From Burkholderiaceae bacterium (GTDB lineage Bacteria; Pseudomonadota; Gammaproteobacteria; Burkholderiales; Burkholderiaceae_B), in contig JANQYI010000009.1 in assembly GCA_030728985.1 (NCBI GenBank), forward strand, positions 62,001 through 126,000: 64,000 bases of DNA, read 5' to 3'. Position numbers and translations under genes: made by a program. Shown here piece by piece: positions 8,262-18,559 of the stretch. Positions within the stretch are counted from its first letter, which is position 1. Every line of letters starts with the position of its first letter. A model generated the notes under the pieces. That model searched no databases, was not told the origin of the DNA, and saw only the letters and a program-made list of their open reading frames with translations.

Positions 8262-8840
8262 TTAGTTTTTTGAAGTTTTTTCGCGAATGACGGGCATCGC
8301 GCGACGTAGGTAATACAGCATCGACCAGACCGTCAGGATGGCTGCGATGACGATCAGGACTTGCCCGATTTGCGCAAAGGGGATGCCAAACAGCGTGTCG
8401 TAGTAAAGCAAGCACGGTATCGCAATCATCTGAGCAGCCGTCTTGAACTTGCCGAGCCAATGCACGGCAACGCTTGCGCTCGCGCCCATTTGCGCCATCC
8501 ACTCTCGCAGGGCGGAGATCGTGATTTCACGTCCAATAATCACCAGTGCAATCATGACGTCTACACGATCGAGATTGAGCAAAACCAATAAGGCCGCGGA
8601 CACCATCAGCTTGTCCGCCACCGGGTCTAAAAAAGCACCAAAGGACGAAGTCTGATTCCAACGACGGGCCAGCCAACCATCAAACCAATCCGTCAAGGCA
8701 GCAAAGATAAAGGCAAGACTCGCGGTCAGGTCACGCACAGGCACGCTCATCCAAGACTCAGGCAAATAATAAAGCCCGACCAGGAGCGGGATCATGGCGA
8801 TTCGAAGCCATGTCAGGACGATGGGGATATTTAAAGGCAT
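8262..8840 (-). CDS. pgsA: CDP-diacylglycerol-glycerol-3-phosphate 3-phosphatidyltransferase
   Basis: Inner-membrane enzyme committing CDP-diacylglycerol to phosphatidylglycerol. The 192-residue protein has the CDP-alcohol phosphotransferase motif D-x2-D-G-x2-A-R-x8-G-x3-D-x3-D, seen from DWFDG through FLDPVADK at about residues 51-74, and several hydrophobic segments. The ATG at 8840 gives the usual MPLNIPIVLTWLRI N-terminus. It lies 17 bases downstream of uvrC, the last gene of the pdxJ-acpS-nagZ-uvrC-pgsA run. The uvrC-pgsA neighbourhood is common in proteobacteria. Confidence 0.95.
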   Translation of the reverse strand: MPLNIPIVLTWLRIAMIPLLVGLYYLPESWMSVPVRDLTASLAFIFAALTDWFDGWLARRWNQTSSFGAFLDPVADKLMVSAALLVLLNLDRVDVMIALVIIGREITISALREWMAQMGASASVAVHWLGKFKTAAQMIAIPCLLYYDTLFGIPFAQIGQVLIVIAAILTVWSMLYYLRRAMPVIREKTSKN

Positions 8841-8857
8841 ATGTAATGCTAACCTAG

Positions 8858-10693
8858 TTAGCGCAAGGCAAAGTAAATACGCTCGGCCAACTCGGGGGAG
8901 ATCCCTTCCACGGAGGTCAAGTCCTCAATACTGGCATTGGCCACGCCGCTAAAGCCGCCAAAGCGTGCAAGCAAACGCTGGCGCCGTTTAGCGCCGATGC
9001 CGTCGATATCCTCCAAACGAGAAACGTTTCTGGCTTTGGCGCGCTTGGCACGCATCCCGGTGATCGCGAAACGGTGTGCCTCGTCCCGAATTTGTGCGAT
9101 CAGCATCAACGCGGCGGAAGTTTCGCCCAAGACTAAAGGGGCTCTCTCATCAGGAAAAATTAACGTTTCCAAGCCAACCTTGCGTCGATCTCCTTTCGCC
9201 ACACCCACTAAAACCTCGGTCTCTAAGCCAAGTTCGACGAAAACTTGACGGGCAATTTCCACCTGCCCTTTGCCACCATCAATCAAGACTAAACTCGGCA
9301 TCAGCGCTTCTCCATCTGCCACCTTTCCAAAGCGTCGCGTCAACACCTGCCTCATCGCCGCATAATCATCGCCCGGAGTAATGCCCGCAATGTTGTAGCG
9401 ACGATATAAGGAAGGCTGCATGGCATGCTGGGCATACACCACGCAAGAAGCTTGGGTCGCCTCTCCCGCGGTATGACTAATGTCAAAGCACTCGATATGC
9501 AAAGCGTCGAGAGCGGCCGGGTCGGTCTCAAGATCTAGGGCCTCGGCCAACGCCAACGTTCGTGCATTGCGGGCTCCCGACTCCAACAAGGCACTGCCGA
9601 GCGCCATTTCCGCATTGCGCGTCGCTTGTTCGAGCCAAGCGCGGCGCACCCCTTGTGGACGACTCATAAAACGTGCTTTAGTGGAGGACGACTCCGCAAT
9701 CAAATCGATCAGCGCAGGGTCCGGTAACGCGTGCGAACCCACAACGACAGCGGGCAAAGGATGATCCACATAATGCTGCGCGATAAAAATTTCGAGTACC
9801 TCTGCGCTTGAATCACCGTCGGTATGCGTGGGGAAAAATGCACGATCTCCCAGATGACGCCCTCCCCGCACCATCGCCAAATTGACACAGACCTTGCCTC
9901 CAAGAGAGGCCACCACGATGACATCGGTATCGCTTTGGTCCGAATCCTCCATGGTTTGTTGATGCAATACCTTGGCAAGCGCCCCCATTTGATCGCGCAA
10001 CAGCGCGGCCTGCTCAAACTCAAGTGCCTCGGCGGCGCTTTGCATGCGACGCTCAATATCGCCCATGATTTCCTGCGTTTCACCGTTCAAAAATCGAGCG
10101 GCACGCGCGGCGTCTGCGGCATAGTCCTCTAATGAGATTTCATCGACACAGGGCGCAGAACAACGACCAATCTGGTGCAGCAAACAAGGTCTGGAACGAT
10201 TGGCGTAAACCGTATCCTCGCACGTTCGTAATCGAAAAACCTTTTGTAAGATCTGTATGGTTTCTCTGACGGCCCAGGCGCTCGGATAGGGGCCGAAAAA
10301 CTGACCTTTTTTTTGTGTCGAGCCGCGGTAATACGCGATGCGCGGAGCCACATGTCCAGAAAGCATCAAGTAGGGGTAGGACTTGTCATCGCGAAACAGA
10401 ATGTTGTAGCGCGGGCGCAGTGTTTTAATCAGATTGTTTTCGAGAATCAGCGCCTCGGCCTCGGAGCGTGTGACCGTGACCTCGATACGGACCACGCGCG
10501 CCACCATATGACCGATACGAGGGCTCGAGGGTGTCTTTTGAAAATAAGAGGACACCCTCTTTTTTAAATCGCGTGCTTTACCAACGTATAAAACCTCATC
10601 AGCCGCATCGATATGCCGATACACACCAGGCAGATGTGGCAATTGCGCAAGAAACGCCTTGATATCGAAAGCGTTTGGCTCAGACTCGCTCAT
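8858..10693 (-). CDS. uvrC: Excinuclease ABC subunit C
   Basis: Dual-incision nuclease of nucleotide excision repair, acting with UvrA/UvrB. At 611 residues it is full length. Order of domains: GIY-YIG nuclease at the N-terminus ([20 protein letters not shown], about 19-38), the Cys-rich segment around [13 protein letters not shown], the UvrB-binding helix pair ([17 protein letters not shown]), the RNase H-like 3' nuclease domain (FDISHTAGE and [10 protein letters not shown]) and tandem helix-hairpin-helix units at the C-terminus ([18 protein letters not shown]). Its ATG overlaps the end of nagZ by 14 bases, implying translational coupling. No LexA box is visible upstream; transcription probably comes from pdxJ. 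Confidence 0.97.
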   Translation of the reverse strand: MSESEPNAFDIKAFLAQLPHLPGVYRHIDAADEVLYVGKARDLKKRVSSYFQKTPSSPRIGHMVARVVRIEVTVTRSEAEALILENNLIKTLRPRYNILFRDDKSYPYLMLSGHVAPRIAYYRGSTQKKGQFFGPYPSAWAVRETIQILQKVFRLRTCEDTVYANRSRPCLLHQIGRCSAPCVDEISLEDYAADAARAARFLNGETQEIMGDIERRMQSAAEALEFEQAALLRDQMGALAKVLHQQTMEDSDQSDTDVIVVASLGGKVCVNLAMVRGGRHLGDRAFFPTHTDGDSSAEVLEIFIAQHYVDHPLPAVVVGSHALPDPALIDLIAESSSTKARFMSRPQGVRRAWLEQATRNAEMALGSALLESGARNARTLALAEALDLETDPAALDALHIECFDISHTAGEATQASCVVYAQHAMQPSLYRRYNIAGITPGDDYAAMRQVLTRRFGKVADGEALMPSLVLIDGGKGQVEIARQVFVELGLETEVLVGVAKGDRRKVGLETLIFPDERAPLVLGETSAALMLIAQIRDEAHRFAITGMRAKRAKARNVSRLEDIDGIGAKRRQRLLARFGGFSGVANASIEDLTSVEGISPELAERIYFALR

Positions 10694-11759
10694 GGAGTGC
10701 TTGGACCGATTTCAAAGCCTCAAGATAGGCTAATTGCTTTTGTAAAGATTTCCAGTCGGGCGCAGCAGACTTCGGTATCAAGCGCTCGATTCTCTCTTGG
10801 GAGCGACGGGTCGATTTCCAAGAAAGTCGTTGCAGCAAGTCATCCGCGAGATCTGGTCGGTTACATACCAAAGCCATGTCACAACCTGCGTTGAGTGCAG
10901 CGCGTGCGCGTCCCAAGATATCCCCTGCGACCGCGGCGCCTTCCATCGTGAGATCATCGGAAAACACCACGCCGTCATAGCTCAATTTTTTGCGCAAAAT
11001 TTCCTTAATCCAAATGGGTGAAAAACCAGCCGGCATCGCATCCACTTTCGTGTAGATGACGTGAGCAGGCATGACGGATGGAATCACTTGATCACCGAGC
11101 CACTGGTATGGTGCGGCATCATGTTCAAGAATTTTTTTCAAAGATCTCGAATCGCGGGGGATCGCATGATGCGAGTCGGCCGAGACTGCGCCATGTCCGG
11201 GGAAGTGCTTGCCGCAAGCGCCCATCCCCGCTTGCGCCAAACCTTGGGCCAAGGCACGCGCCAACATCCCAACTACACGAGGATCACCATCAAAAGCGCG
11301 ATCTCCAATCACGCTGCTCACGCCAAAATCCAGATCCAACACAGGCGTAAAACTGAGATCGACACCACAAGCACGCAGCTCGGCGCCCAACACAAAGCCT
11401 AGGTCGGTGGCCATGCGCATCGCACGCATCGGATCCTTGGTCCACTCCACACCTAAGCGTCGCATCGAGGGTAGCGCTGTAAAGCCATCCGTCTTGAATC
11501 TTTGGACACGACCACCTTCGTGATCGACTGCGATTAATAGGCTTGGCGAACGCAACTGGTGGATACGCTGCGTCAACGCAACAAGCTGTTTACGGTTGGT
11601 GAAATTACGGGCAAATAGAATTACTCCACCAACAAGCGGATGAAGTAAGCGGGCTTCTTCGGCAGGGGTCATTTTTAGACCCGCGACATCCACCATCAAA
11701 GGACCGCGTGGAATCACGGGAATGGTGATTTGGGCTTGGCTCGGTTCGTACATGGTCAT
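10680..11759 (-). CDS. nagZ: Beta-N-acetylhexosaminidase NagZ
   Basis: Family 3 glycoside hydrolase of the cytoplasm that removes GlcNAc from anhydromuropeptides during peptidoglycan recycling; its product is a signal for beta-lactamase induction in species that carry AmpR. The 359-residue protein shows [12 protein letters not shown], the [14 protein letters not shown] loop that supplies the catalytic His/Asp pair, and [14 protein letters not shown] with the nucleophilic aspartate. Its ATG shares four bases with the acpS stop (ATGA), and it overlaps uvrC by 14 bases downstream. No signal peptide is present, as expected. Confidence 0.95.
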   Translation of the reverse strand: MTMYEPSQAQITIPVIPRGPLMVDVAGLKMTPAEEARLLHPLVGGVILFARNFTNRKQLVALTQRIHQLRSPSLLIAVDHEGGRVQRFKTDGFTALPSMRRLGVEWTKDPMRAMRMATDLGFVLGAELRACGVDLSFTPVLDLDFGVSSVIGDRAFDGDPRVVGMLARALAQGLAQAGMGACGKHFPGHGAVSADSHHAIPRDSRSLKKILEHDAAPYQWLGDQVIPSVMPAHVIYTKVDAMPAGFSPIWIKEILRKKLSYDGVVFSDDLTMEGAAVAGDILGRARAALNAGCDMALVCNRPDLADDLLQRLSWKSTRRSQERIERLIPKSAAPDWKSLQKQLAYLEALKSVQALHERV

Positions 11760-12193
11760 GCTCCTTCATTAATATGCGAAGTGGGCGGGGTCTCCGAGAG
11801 CGTCTCAACCACAACATACGCGGCTCCGTATTCGGACTCGTCGGTTAAGGAGACATGGGCAGCACCAAAACGCGTCTCGTACCATTGCGCCAATTGGCCG
11901 GAGAGTACTACTGTGGGTCGCCCACCCTTCAAATTGAGCGTTTGCATCCGTGTCCACCACATCGGCATACGCATTCCTAAGCCAACCGCTTTAGAAAATG
12001 CTTCTTTTGCGGCAAAACGCGTTGCGAGATATCGCACGCCACGTCCACGATCGCGCGCTGCACGTGTTTTAAACACACGCAATTCATCCTCGCCGAGAAT
12101 TTTTTCCGGAAAGCGCTCAGGATGGCGTTGCCAAGCCCGCTCAATACGCTCCATCTTGACGAGGTCCATACCAATACCAGCGATCGCACCCAA
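11756..12193 (-). CDS. acpS: Holo-[acyl-carrier-protein] synthase
   Basis: Transfers 4'-phosphopantetheine from CoA to acyl carrier protein. The 145-residue protein carries the family signatures [13 protein letters not shown] at the N-terminus (Mg-binding Asp) and [15 protein letters not shown] in the middle, then a C-terminal [18 protein letters not shown]. It is slightly longer than the E. coli protein because of an insertion around residues 45-55. It lies 11 bases after pdxJ, an arrangement (pdxJ-acpS) widely conserved in proteobacteria, and ends in an ATGA overlap with nagZ. Confidence 0.95.
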   Translation of the reverse strand: MGAIAGIGMDLVKMERIERAWQRHPERFPEKILGEDELRVFKTRAARDRGRGVRYLATRFAAKEAFSKAVGLGMRMPMWWTRMQTLNLKGGRPTVVLSGQLAQWYETRFGAAHVSLTDESEYGAAYVVVETLSETPPTSHINEGA

Positions 12194-12204
12194 GTCAGCC
12201 GCCT

Positions 12205-12969
12205 TTAATGTTTACGAGGTTGTAACAGCGCGCCTCGCTGCGCCTTGAGTCGCGCTTCGATCATGCAGGCTTTCATATTGCGGATGGTATTTTCCCAGCC
12301 ATCGAAAATTGCTTGCGCCACCAGCGCATGCCCAATATTGATCTCGGCGATTCCATCAAGTGCGGCGATCGGCGCCACATTACCGAAATGCAAACCATGT
12401 CCGGCATTGGTGCGCAAGCCTTGAGTAACCGCGACGGCGATCGCTGTTTTCAAACGATTTAACTCAGCGGCAGCTTGCTCTTGCGAAGTTGCTTCAGCAT
12501 AAGCGCCTGTATGCAACTCGATCACCGTCGCACCCGTGTCGACTGCCGCGGCGATTTGACGCGCATCGGGATCGATAAACAAAGACACTCGGATGCCGCT
12601 CGCCTGCAATTGCTGGACGGCGGCTTTGACCGACGAAAAACCCCCGATGACGTCCAGACCACCCTCGGTTGTGAGCTCCGAGCGTTTTTCAGGGACTAAA
12701 CATACATCCTGAGGCACAACTTTACACGCGATCGCCAGCATTTCAGGCGTGATGGCACACTCCAAATTCATACGCGTACGCAACTGAGGACGCAAGGCAA
12801 AAACATCCACATCCTGAATATGACGACGGTCTTCGCGCAAGTGCAAGGTGATTAGATCGGCACCCGCGTCTTCGGCGAGTAATGCCGCCGCAATCGGATC
12901 GGGATAAGCCGTATGGCGCTGCTGACGCAGCGTTGCGACGTGATCAATGTTGACGCCAAGATCAATCAT
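12205..12969 (-). CDS. pdxJ: Pyridoxine 5'-phosphate synthase
   Basis: Condenses 3-amino-2-oxopropyl phosphate with deoxyxylulose 5-phosphate to form pyridoxine phosphate in the DXP-dependent vitamin B6 route. The 254-residue TIM barrel shows [44 protein letters not shown] and [14 protein letters not shown], all typical. It is the first gene of the five-gene leftward operon, so the promoter should lie in 12970-13085. Confidence 0.96.
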   Translation of the reverse strand: MIDLGVNIDHVATLRQQRHTAYPDPIAAALLAEDAGADLITLHLREDRRHIQDVDVFALRPQLRTRMNLECAITPEMLAIACKVVPQDVCLVPEKRSELTTEGGLDVIGGFSSVKAAVQQLQASGIRVSLFIDPDARQIAAAVDTGATVIELHTGAYAEATSQEQAAAELNRLKTAIAVAVTQGLRTNAGHGLHFGNVAPIAALDGIAEINIGHALVAQAIFDGWENTIRNMKACMIEARLKAQRGALLQPRKH

Positions 12970-13020
12970 GGTGGCTCTCTCTGTGGTGTGAATCTATTTG
13001 AAACATGGCAGCCCCATCAC

Positions 13021-13049
13021 TGAGTGCTTACCTAATGAGTGCTTACCTA
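13021..13049. repeat. Two direct copies of TGAGTGCTTACCTA
   Basis: Two exact 14-base copies with a 15-base period, in the leader or promoter region of pdxJ. They could be a chance duplication or a two-site operator. No function is known to me. Confidence 0.6.
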
Positions 13050-13085
13050 TAAAGCGAGATTATCACGCAGTGCGAGTCAGATTCC

Positions 13086-14087
13086 CTATTTGGCGGCGGG
13101 ATTGACCGTTGGTTTTGCATCAACCCGCACAAGTGGACGCACAATTTTCAATAATGCGGCGCTAAAAGTCACGGACTGCTTTGTCGCCGCTTGCATATTG
13201 ACGTAGACAGGCGGATGCGCAATGATTTCCGGAGCAATCGCACCAGGCTTGACACCCCTTAGCACTCTGAGGGCTAAGCGACCAGCGGCAGAACCGAGGT
13301 CGTGCGCCGTTAAATCAAGCGCCGCGACTGCGCCCGCTTTCACGTCTTTGGTGTCCCAACCGAGCAAAGGTATGCGGGCATCATTAGCCACCTGGGCCAA
13401 CGCGACATAGGCTTGATTAACCGTCGGATCCAAAAATGTTTGAAAAACATCGACTTTTTCGATCAAACTTCGGGCGGCCGAGCCCACCTCGAGTGGTCTC
13501 AAGACGGTCAATTCAATTGCGATGAGACCCGAACCGCTCAAACTTTCCTGAAACTCTTTGACCGCAGCCACCGAACTCGCATCGGTGGGGTTATAAATCA
13601 CGCCTACACGGCGGGCCTGAGGAGAAATTTGTTTAATGAGCGCAACTCTTTTTTGCAAAGGCAGTGCATCGGTCACACCCGTGACATTAGAACCCGACGG
13701 CCCCCATCCCGACACCACCTCGCTCGCAACCGGATCCGTGATGCCCGCGAATACAACCGGAATGTGTGTCGTGTACTTCATCACCGCTTGGGCGGCGGGC
13801 AAAGATAAAACAATCACCACGTCCGGTTTTCCTCGGACTGTATCAAGGGCAAGCTGCAGCGCTCGCTCAGAGGAGCCTTGCGCATCGACGAGTCTAAGCC
13901 TCAGATTGCGTCCCTCACGAAATCCTGCGGTACGCAAAACCTCGCGGATCCCTTCGGTCATCTCCGCCGTGACTTCATCTTGCTGATAAGAGAAAATGGC
14001 GACCGACTTCGTCTGCGCAGAGGCCCCGGCACTACCCATTAGCAGGCCAAAGGCAAACAGCCACACGCCGAATATATTTATTTTCAT
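13086..14087 (-). CDS. ABC transporter substrate-binding protein, TrpX/PF04392-like
   Basis: Periplasmic binding protein of 333 residues with an N-terminal signal peptide (hydrophobic stretch to about residue 24, cleavage near ASA-QT). The body shows the two-lobed pattern of the PF04392 family (KPDVVIVLSLPAAQAVM, IPVVFAGITDPVASEVV, RVGVIYNPTDASSV, RIPLLGWDTKDVKAGAVAALDL), the group often paired with a permease and ATPase for amino-acid-like solutes. Here there are no permease or ATPase genes next to it, so it is an orphan. It is followed by pdxJ and preceded at 16 bases by the spermidine-synthase-like gene, with which it may be co-transcribed. Ligand unknown. Confidence 0.8.
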   Translation of the reverse strand: MKINIFGVWLFAFGLLMGSAGASAQTKSVAIFSYQQDEVTAEMTEGIREVLRTAGFREGRNLRLRLVDAQGSSERALQLALDTVRGKPDVVIVLSLPAAQAVMKYTTHIPVVFAGITDPVASEVVSGWGPSGSNVTGVTDALPLQKRVALIKQISPQARRVGVIYNPTDASSVAAVKEFQESLSGSGLIAIELTVLRPLEVGSAARSLIEKVDVFQTFLDPTVNQAYVALAQVANDARIPLLGWDTKDVKAGAVAALDLTAHDLGSAAGRLALRVLRGVKPGAIAPEIIAHPPVYVNMQAATKQSVTFSAALLKIVRPLVRVDAKPTVNPAAK

Positions 14088-14103
14088 TAAAGCTAAACAC
14101 CGA

Positions 14104-14880
14104 TCAAACAGTCAATATGCCATCGTTGGAACGCCCAATCATCGAGCGTACCCATTTTTTAGCGGGCAATCCGTATTGTGACTCAACCACCTCGGCGCGT
14201 GCGAGCAATTGCTCGATATCAATGGCAATCAGCGGTCCTTTGAACGCCAAGACAATCTGATTACCCGCATCGATCTGAGGCAAGCTCAGCAAGCGACCTT
14301 CAAACGCCTCGCTTAAACGCCGGATATTCTTTTCAAAACTGGCATGGGCGCCAAAGAGGTTGACCGTCATGACACCGATTTCGCCCAGCACATCACGGCA
14401 GTTCTGATAAAACGCCAGTGAGTCCCGAACCGGCCCGGCAGCCTCGCCATCATAAACATCGACCAGCAAAACCGCACATTGGTCATGCTGACTTGGATCG
14501 GCGACCCAGACCCCTGCATCCAAGTGCTCGATCAACATTCTCTCAGGTCTGGGTAATTTGAAATACATCTCGCAGGCCGAGGTCACAAGAGGATTCCACT
14601 CGATCACTCTAAGCTTGCAAGGGGTTTGTTTTAAACAAAAACGTGCCAGCGAGCCCGCGCCTAGGCCAAGCATGCCGATTGTCTGCTGGCGTCCTGGCGC
14701 TAGAAAAAGAAGCCACGCCATCATTTGAGCCGTATATTCAAGCACGAGCTCAGCGGGCTTGGAGACCCACATCGCGCCCTGAACCCACTCCGTACCAAAA
14801 TGCAGGTAACGAATGCCGCCTCCCTCTGAAATTGTGGGGACTTCATGTCGCGGTTGTGACACACTTTTTTTCCAAGCCAT
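14104..14880 (-). CDS. Spermidine-synthase-like methyltransferase-fold protein
   Basis: 258-residue protein with the SpeE-type Rossmann fold: a nucleotide-binding GLGAGSLARF near residue 73, the acidic strand-end LRVIEWNPLV, and an LLVDVYDG segment in place of the DxxDP-type catalytic region of true spermidine synthases. Proteins of this kind are common and poorly characterised in Betaproteobacteria; the actual substrate may not be a polyamine. It lies directly upstream of the orphan binding-protein gene and is divergent from rpmE2. Family is reasonably clear, activity is not. Confidence 0.7.
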   Translation of the reverse strand: MAWKKSVSQPRHEVPTISEGGGIRYLHFGTEWVQGAMWVSKPAELVLEYTAQMMAWLLFLAPGRQQTIGMLGLGAGSLARFCLKQTPCKLRVIEWNPLVTSACEMYFKLPRPERMLIEHLDAGVWVADPSQHDQCAVLLVDVYDGEAAGPVRDSLAFYQNCRDVLGEIGVMTVNLFGAHASFEKNIRRLSEAFEGRLLSLPQIDAGNQIVLAFKGPLIAIDIEQLLARAEVVESQYGLPAKKWVRSMIGRSNDGILTV

Positions 14881-14933
14881 TGTAAAAAAACACCTTTTTT
14901 GTCATTGACTGCTTGCAGAATAGCATTGTCACA

Positions 14934-14962
14934 TTGCGAAATCCCACCTTTACCTGTAGAAT
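14934..14962 (+). promoter_or_regulatory. Predicted sigma-70 promoter of rpmE2
   Basis: TTGCGA and TAGAAT are separated by 17 bases, leaving about 64 bases of leader before the L31 start codon. No Zur-like palindrome was seen near it. Confidence 0.6.
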
Positions 14963-15032
14963 TACGAGCTTGACTTAGGATACGTGGTCACTTCACTGTG
15001 GCTGGCGACCCGACCAACCGAAAGGATTTAAT

Positions 15033-15299
15033 ATGAAAGCCGAGATTCATCCAAACTACCGTGACGTGGTCTTTGTTGACTTGCAGACTGGCAACAAATT
15101 CATTACGCGTTCGACCCTCAATAGCCGCGAAACCATTGAACTGGAGGGCAAAACCTATCCATTGTTCAAATGTGACGTGACCTCTGAATCTCATCCTTTC
15201 TACACGGGCGCTCAAACACGCATCGTCGAAACAGGTCGCGTGGAAAAATTCCGCGCCCGTTTCGCACGCACGACTGGCACCAAAAAGGCGGCTGTCTGA
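15033..15299 (+). CDS. rpmE2: 50S ribosomal protein L31 type B
   Basis: 88-residue large-subunit protein of the zinc-independent (C-minus) L31 type: it begins MKAEIHPNYRDVVFVD, contains KCDVTSESHPFYTG, and lacks the CxxC zinc knuckle of type A. AAAGGAT lies about 7 bases before the ATG. It is monocistronic, with a sigma-70-type promoter upstream and a strong intrinsic terminator downstream. In many bacteria the type B paralogue is induced by zinc limitation, but in this lineage it may be the only copy. Confidence 0.96.
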   Translation: MKAEIHPNYRDVVFVDLQTGNKFITRSTLNSRETIELEGKTYPLFKCDVTSESHPFYTGAQTRIVETGRVEKFRARFARTTGTKKAAV

Positions 15300-15331
15300 T
15301 CCGAATTTTTCAGGTCAGTTTTCGTTTAAAG

Positions 15332-15358
15332 AGGCGGCCCCCTGGCCGCCTTTTTTTT
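15332..15358 (+). terminator. Intrinsic terminator after rpmE2
   Basis: Eight-base G/C-rich stem (AGGCGGCC / GGCCGCCT) with a four-base loop, running into eight T residues. The T-run ends only four bases before the ATG of the next gene. Confidence 0.9.
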
Positions 15359-15362
15359 GGTA

Positions 15363-17144
15363 ATGTCCCCCTTGCCCTCCTTACATGAAGCTTTGAGTCC
15401 GAGCGTGTCGCCCTCTGCCAGCCAATCCACTCCGGCAAGATTAACTGCCAACGCATCCACCAAGCTACCTCGGGTCGTCTTGCTGGTGTTGGCACTCGCC
15501 TATGTATTCGCAGGTCTTTACGGAAGAGATCCCTGGAAGAACGATGATGTCGTGAGCTTGGCGACAATGCTGTCTGCCTTGCAATCCCAAGGGGTCGACT
15601 GGCTGATTCCACATATGGGTGAGCTCGAGCTGACCCAGGGCGGGCCAATGGTGATGTGGCTTGGCGCGCTGATGATTCATCTTTTCGGTCCCTGGATCGG
15701 AGACATCGCCGCCTCTCGCCTTGTCAACCTGCTCTGGTTTGGGGTCACGTTAGGCTCCATCTGGTATGGCACGTATTTGCTTGGTCGACGAACCGAAGCC
15801 CAGCCACTCGCCTTGCCCTTTGGCGGCGAACCCACCGTCAAAGACTACGGCCGACTGATCGCGGACGTCGCAGCACTCCTATTTCTTGCAACCGGAGGCG
15901 TCCTGTTACGCTTCCACGAAACTTCCGATGTTCCAGCCAACCTTGCATTTCAAGCTCTGGGTTTCTATGCGCTCGCCAGGATGATGGACAAGCCCAAAAT
16001 GGGCGCAATGATGTTGACACTCGCCCTAGTGGGTGCTTTTTTAACGCGCGCTTGGCCAGGCGTCGTCCCATTACTCTTTATCCTTCCTATTGTCTTGATC
16101 AAACGTTCAATTCTTTGGTCTGCGCGTGGCTATGCAATCGGCTCAGTGCTGCTCGCTTCGGCTCTCATCGCCTGCTGGTGGGTGCCAACCATGTATTTTC
16201 ATCCCGACTGGATGAAAGGCTGGATGCACTGGAATCGCCTCAGCTTTGGCCTGCCTGATCACCTCAATGTGCTGAGACCTTTTCGCGACCTACTATGGTT
16301 TGTGTGGCCGACATGGCCTTTAGCACTCCTTGCACTCTGGCAATGGCGGCGCTGGACGACGGCGCCCCACATCTGGCTCCCCTTCGCCGTTGTGCTAGGT
16401 GCTCTCCTGACGATCTTGATTTCACCTCAAGCGGACGAGGCGGAGTATGTGCTGTTAACAGTTCCGCTTGCCGTCTTGGCGGCCTTCTCTATCCCCACGA
16501 TGCGAAGGGGTGTGATCAACACTCTCGATTGGTTTGCCCTGATGTGCTTTTCCGTCACGGCGGCTTGTGTCTGGGTTGGATGGTTTGCGCTTCACTTTGG
16601 GATCCCCAAACAAATCTCCCTCAACATCGCCCGTCAAACTGCCGGCTATGAACCACACATTGTCGGCTGGAGTGTGGCTCTTGCTGTCGTTTGCACCCTA
16701 GGCTGGGTCGCCATGATTATCTGGCGCGTCAAAACAAATCCCAATGCACTTTGGCGCGGCTCGTTACTCGCTGCAGGCGGGCTGACGACTTCCTGGCTCT
16801 TGTTGGTGTTGCTTTGGCTGCCGGCGATTGATTATGTTCGAAGTTACCGTCCGATGTCCGCCGAGATTCGCAAAACGCTGGAGGGTTTATCCTCAACACC
16901 TGGAGAGCTGGCCTGCCTGAAGAGCCAGGGGCTGGGGTTGGGTCCTCGGGCTTCGCTTTATGTGTTTGATCATATCGAGCTGGTTTACGAAACTGATTGT
17001 CCTTTCTTACTTCAACAAACCACCCGAAAGAAACTAGAAAGAGGCGAGGCAGGCTTTAGCGACAATGCCGAGGTTCTATGGCAAGGCTCACGAGGCGCGG
17101 ATCGCTTCGATCGATACCAAATTTTGCGTCTGCCGAAACAATGA
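15363..17144 (+). CDS. ArnT-like membrane glycosyltransferase (PMT/GT-C fold)
   Basis: 593-residue polytopic membrane protein of the dolichyl-phosphate-mannosyltransferase/ArnT group, which moves a lipid-linked sugar onto an acceptor on the periplasmic side. A first hydrophobic helix (LPRVVLLVLALAYVFAGLYG) leads into the periplasmic loop GRDPWKNDDV, which carries the acidic residues expected of GT-C enzymes; about ten more hydrophobic segments follow, then a soluble C-terminal tail. The ATG at 15363 has no Shine-Dalgarno sequence and follows the rpmE2 terminator immediately; a later start is possible. It overlaps the MATE gene by four bases (ATGA). No aminoarabinose genes are nearby, so the sugar and acceptor are unknown. 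Confidence 0.75.
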   Translation: MSPLPSLHEALSPSVSPSASQSTPARLTANASTKLPRVVLLVLALAYVFAGLYGRDPWKNDDVVSLATMLSALQSQGVDWLIPHMGELELTQGGPMVMWLGALMIHLFGPWIGDIAASRLVNLLWFGVTLGSIWYGTYLLGRRTEAQPLALPFGGEPTVKDYGRLIADVAALLFLATGGVLLRFHETSDVPANLAFQALGFYALARMMDKPKMGAMMLTLALVGAFLTRAWPGVVPLLFILPIVLIKRSILWSARGYAIGSVLLASALIACWWVPTMYFHPDWMKGWMHWNRLSFGLPDHLNVLRPFRDLLWFVWPTWPLALLALWQWRRWTTAPHIWLPFAVVLGALLTILISPQADEAEYVLLTVPLAVLAAFSIPTMRRGVINTLDWFALMCFSVTAACVWVGWFALHFGIPKQISLNIARQTAGYEPHIVGWSVALAVVCTLGWVAMIIWRVKTNPNALWRGSLLAAGGLTTSWLLLVLLWLPAIDYVRSYRPMSAEIRKTLEGLSSTPGELACLKSQGLGLGPRASLYVFDHIELVYETDCPFLLQQTTRKKLERGEAGFSDNAEVLWQGSRGADRFDRYQILRLPKQ

Positions 17145-18559
17145 GCATCGTTGATACGTCGGCCCGTTCGTTCGGCGCGACACTTCGAGCAATCTTCAAA
17201 CAAGCCTGGCCGATCTTAATTAGTCAATGGGCCAGCATGGCCTTTGGCGTAGTGGATACAGCAATGACAGGCCATGCCGGTCCCATCGATCTCGCCACCA
17301 TGGCGCTTTCGATCTCGATTTACATTACCGTTTTCATTGGTCTAACAGGGGTCATGCACGCGCTGATTCCCATACAAGCTCAATATGTCGGTGCAGGCAA
17401 ACTCGAACGCGTTGGACAAACTTGGGGCCAAGGAATTTGGGTGGCTCTTCTGCTATCCGTACTGGGTGGCGCGGTCTTGTTATTTCCTGATGTCTGGCTG
17501 AGCTTTTCCGGTGACCTCGACCCCGTCGTGCGCGCCAACGTCAAAAATTATCTGCTCGCCCTCGCTTGCGCCCTTCCCGCCGCACTGATGTTTCGGACGG
17601 TTTACTCGCTCGCGAATGCCGTCTCACGCCCAAAAATGATCATGGCGATCAATCTTGTCGGCATCGCGCTCAAGATATTTTTTAACTGGCTACTCATTTT
17701 TGGTAACTGGGGTTTGCCCGCGCTAGGAGCGACTGGAGCAGGCATCGCTTCAGCCATCGTTTTTTGGATCAATCTCGCGGTTGGACTTTGGATTGTCACG
17801 CGCACGCCTTTTTACAAACAGTTTCATTTAAAACTGGGTCGCCCGCAGTTGGGCGAGCTTTGGAATATCTTGCGTCTCGGCATTCCCATGGGCGGATCCT
17901 ACTTGGTCGAGGTCAGCGCCTTTACTTTTATGGCGCTCTTGGTGGCCCAAGAGGGCACGATAGTCATCGGCGGCCACCAAATCACCTCAAACTTGGCCGC
18001 CCTTGCCTACATGATGCCAATGGCCATTGGGGTCGCGACGGCGGCACTCACGGCCCAGGCCATCGGTGCGGGGCAGCTCAATCAAGCACATCGAACAAGC
18101 ATGATGGGACTCGTCGTGGGAATGGTTGGCGCGCTGATCACCGCCTGCGCCCTTTACTTTGGCCGGGATGTCATCGTAGCTCTCTACACCAACGACCCGG
18201 CGGTCGCCGCAATCGCCTTGTCATTGCTTGTTCTCTTGCCGTTCTTTCATGTTGTTGATGCCATGCAGTGCATCAATAGCTACATCCTACGCGCCCACAA
18301 AATTGCTTTTGTTCCACTATGTATGCAAATTTTCGCAATGATGGTGGTTGGCTTGCTAGGCGGCTGGTGGCTCGGCTTCGGACCAGGCCGAGGGCTGATC
18401 GAACCGTTGCGCAATCAACTTTTAGCGGGTTCGCCCGTGGGTGCTGGCAGTATGTGGCTGATGGCGACCGTGGGCTTGGCCATATCAGCCATACTTCTGC
18501 ACGGTTGGTACCGTCACATCATCAAGGACCTCAGGCTCAATCAACTCAAGAAAGCCTGA
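17141..18559 (+). CDS. MATE family efflux transporter
   Basis: Twelve-helix inner-membrane antiporter that exports drugs or metabolites using an ion gradient. The 472-residue product shows the two-fold MATE repeat: [27 protein letters not shown] in the first half and [18 protein letters not shown] in the second. The start at 17141 forms an ATGA overlap with the glycosyltransferase stop, so the pair is translationally coupled. Its last 14 bases overlap convergently with orn. Coupling to a GT-C enzyme may indicate transport of a related lipid or drug, but that is inference. Confidence 0.9.
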   Translation: MSIVDTSARSFGATLRAIFKQAWPILISQWASMAFGVVDTAMTGHAGPIDLATMALSISIYITVFIGLTGVMHALIPIQAQYVGAGKLERVGQTWGQGIWVALLLSVLGGAVLLFPDVWLSFSGDLDPVVRANVKNYLLALACALPAALMFRTVYSLANAVSRPKMIMAINLVGIALKIFFNWLLIFGNWGLPALGATGAGIASAIVFWINLAVGLWIVTRTPFYKQFHLKLGRPQLGELWNILRLGIPMGGSYLVEVSAFTFMALLVAQEGTIVIGGHQITSNLAALAYMMPMAIGVATAALTAQAIGAGQLNQAHRTSMMGLVVGMVGALITACALYFGRDVIVALYTNDPAVAAIALSLLVLLPFFHVVDAMQCINSYILRAHKIAFVPLCMQIFAMMVVGLLGGWWLGFGPGRGLIEPLRNQLLAGSPVGAGSMWLMATVGLAISAILLHGWYRHIIKDLRLNQLKKA

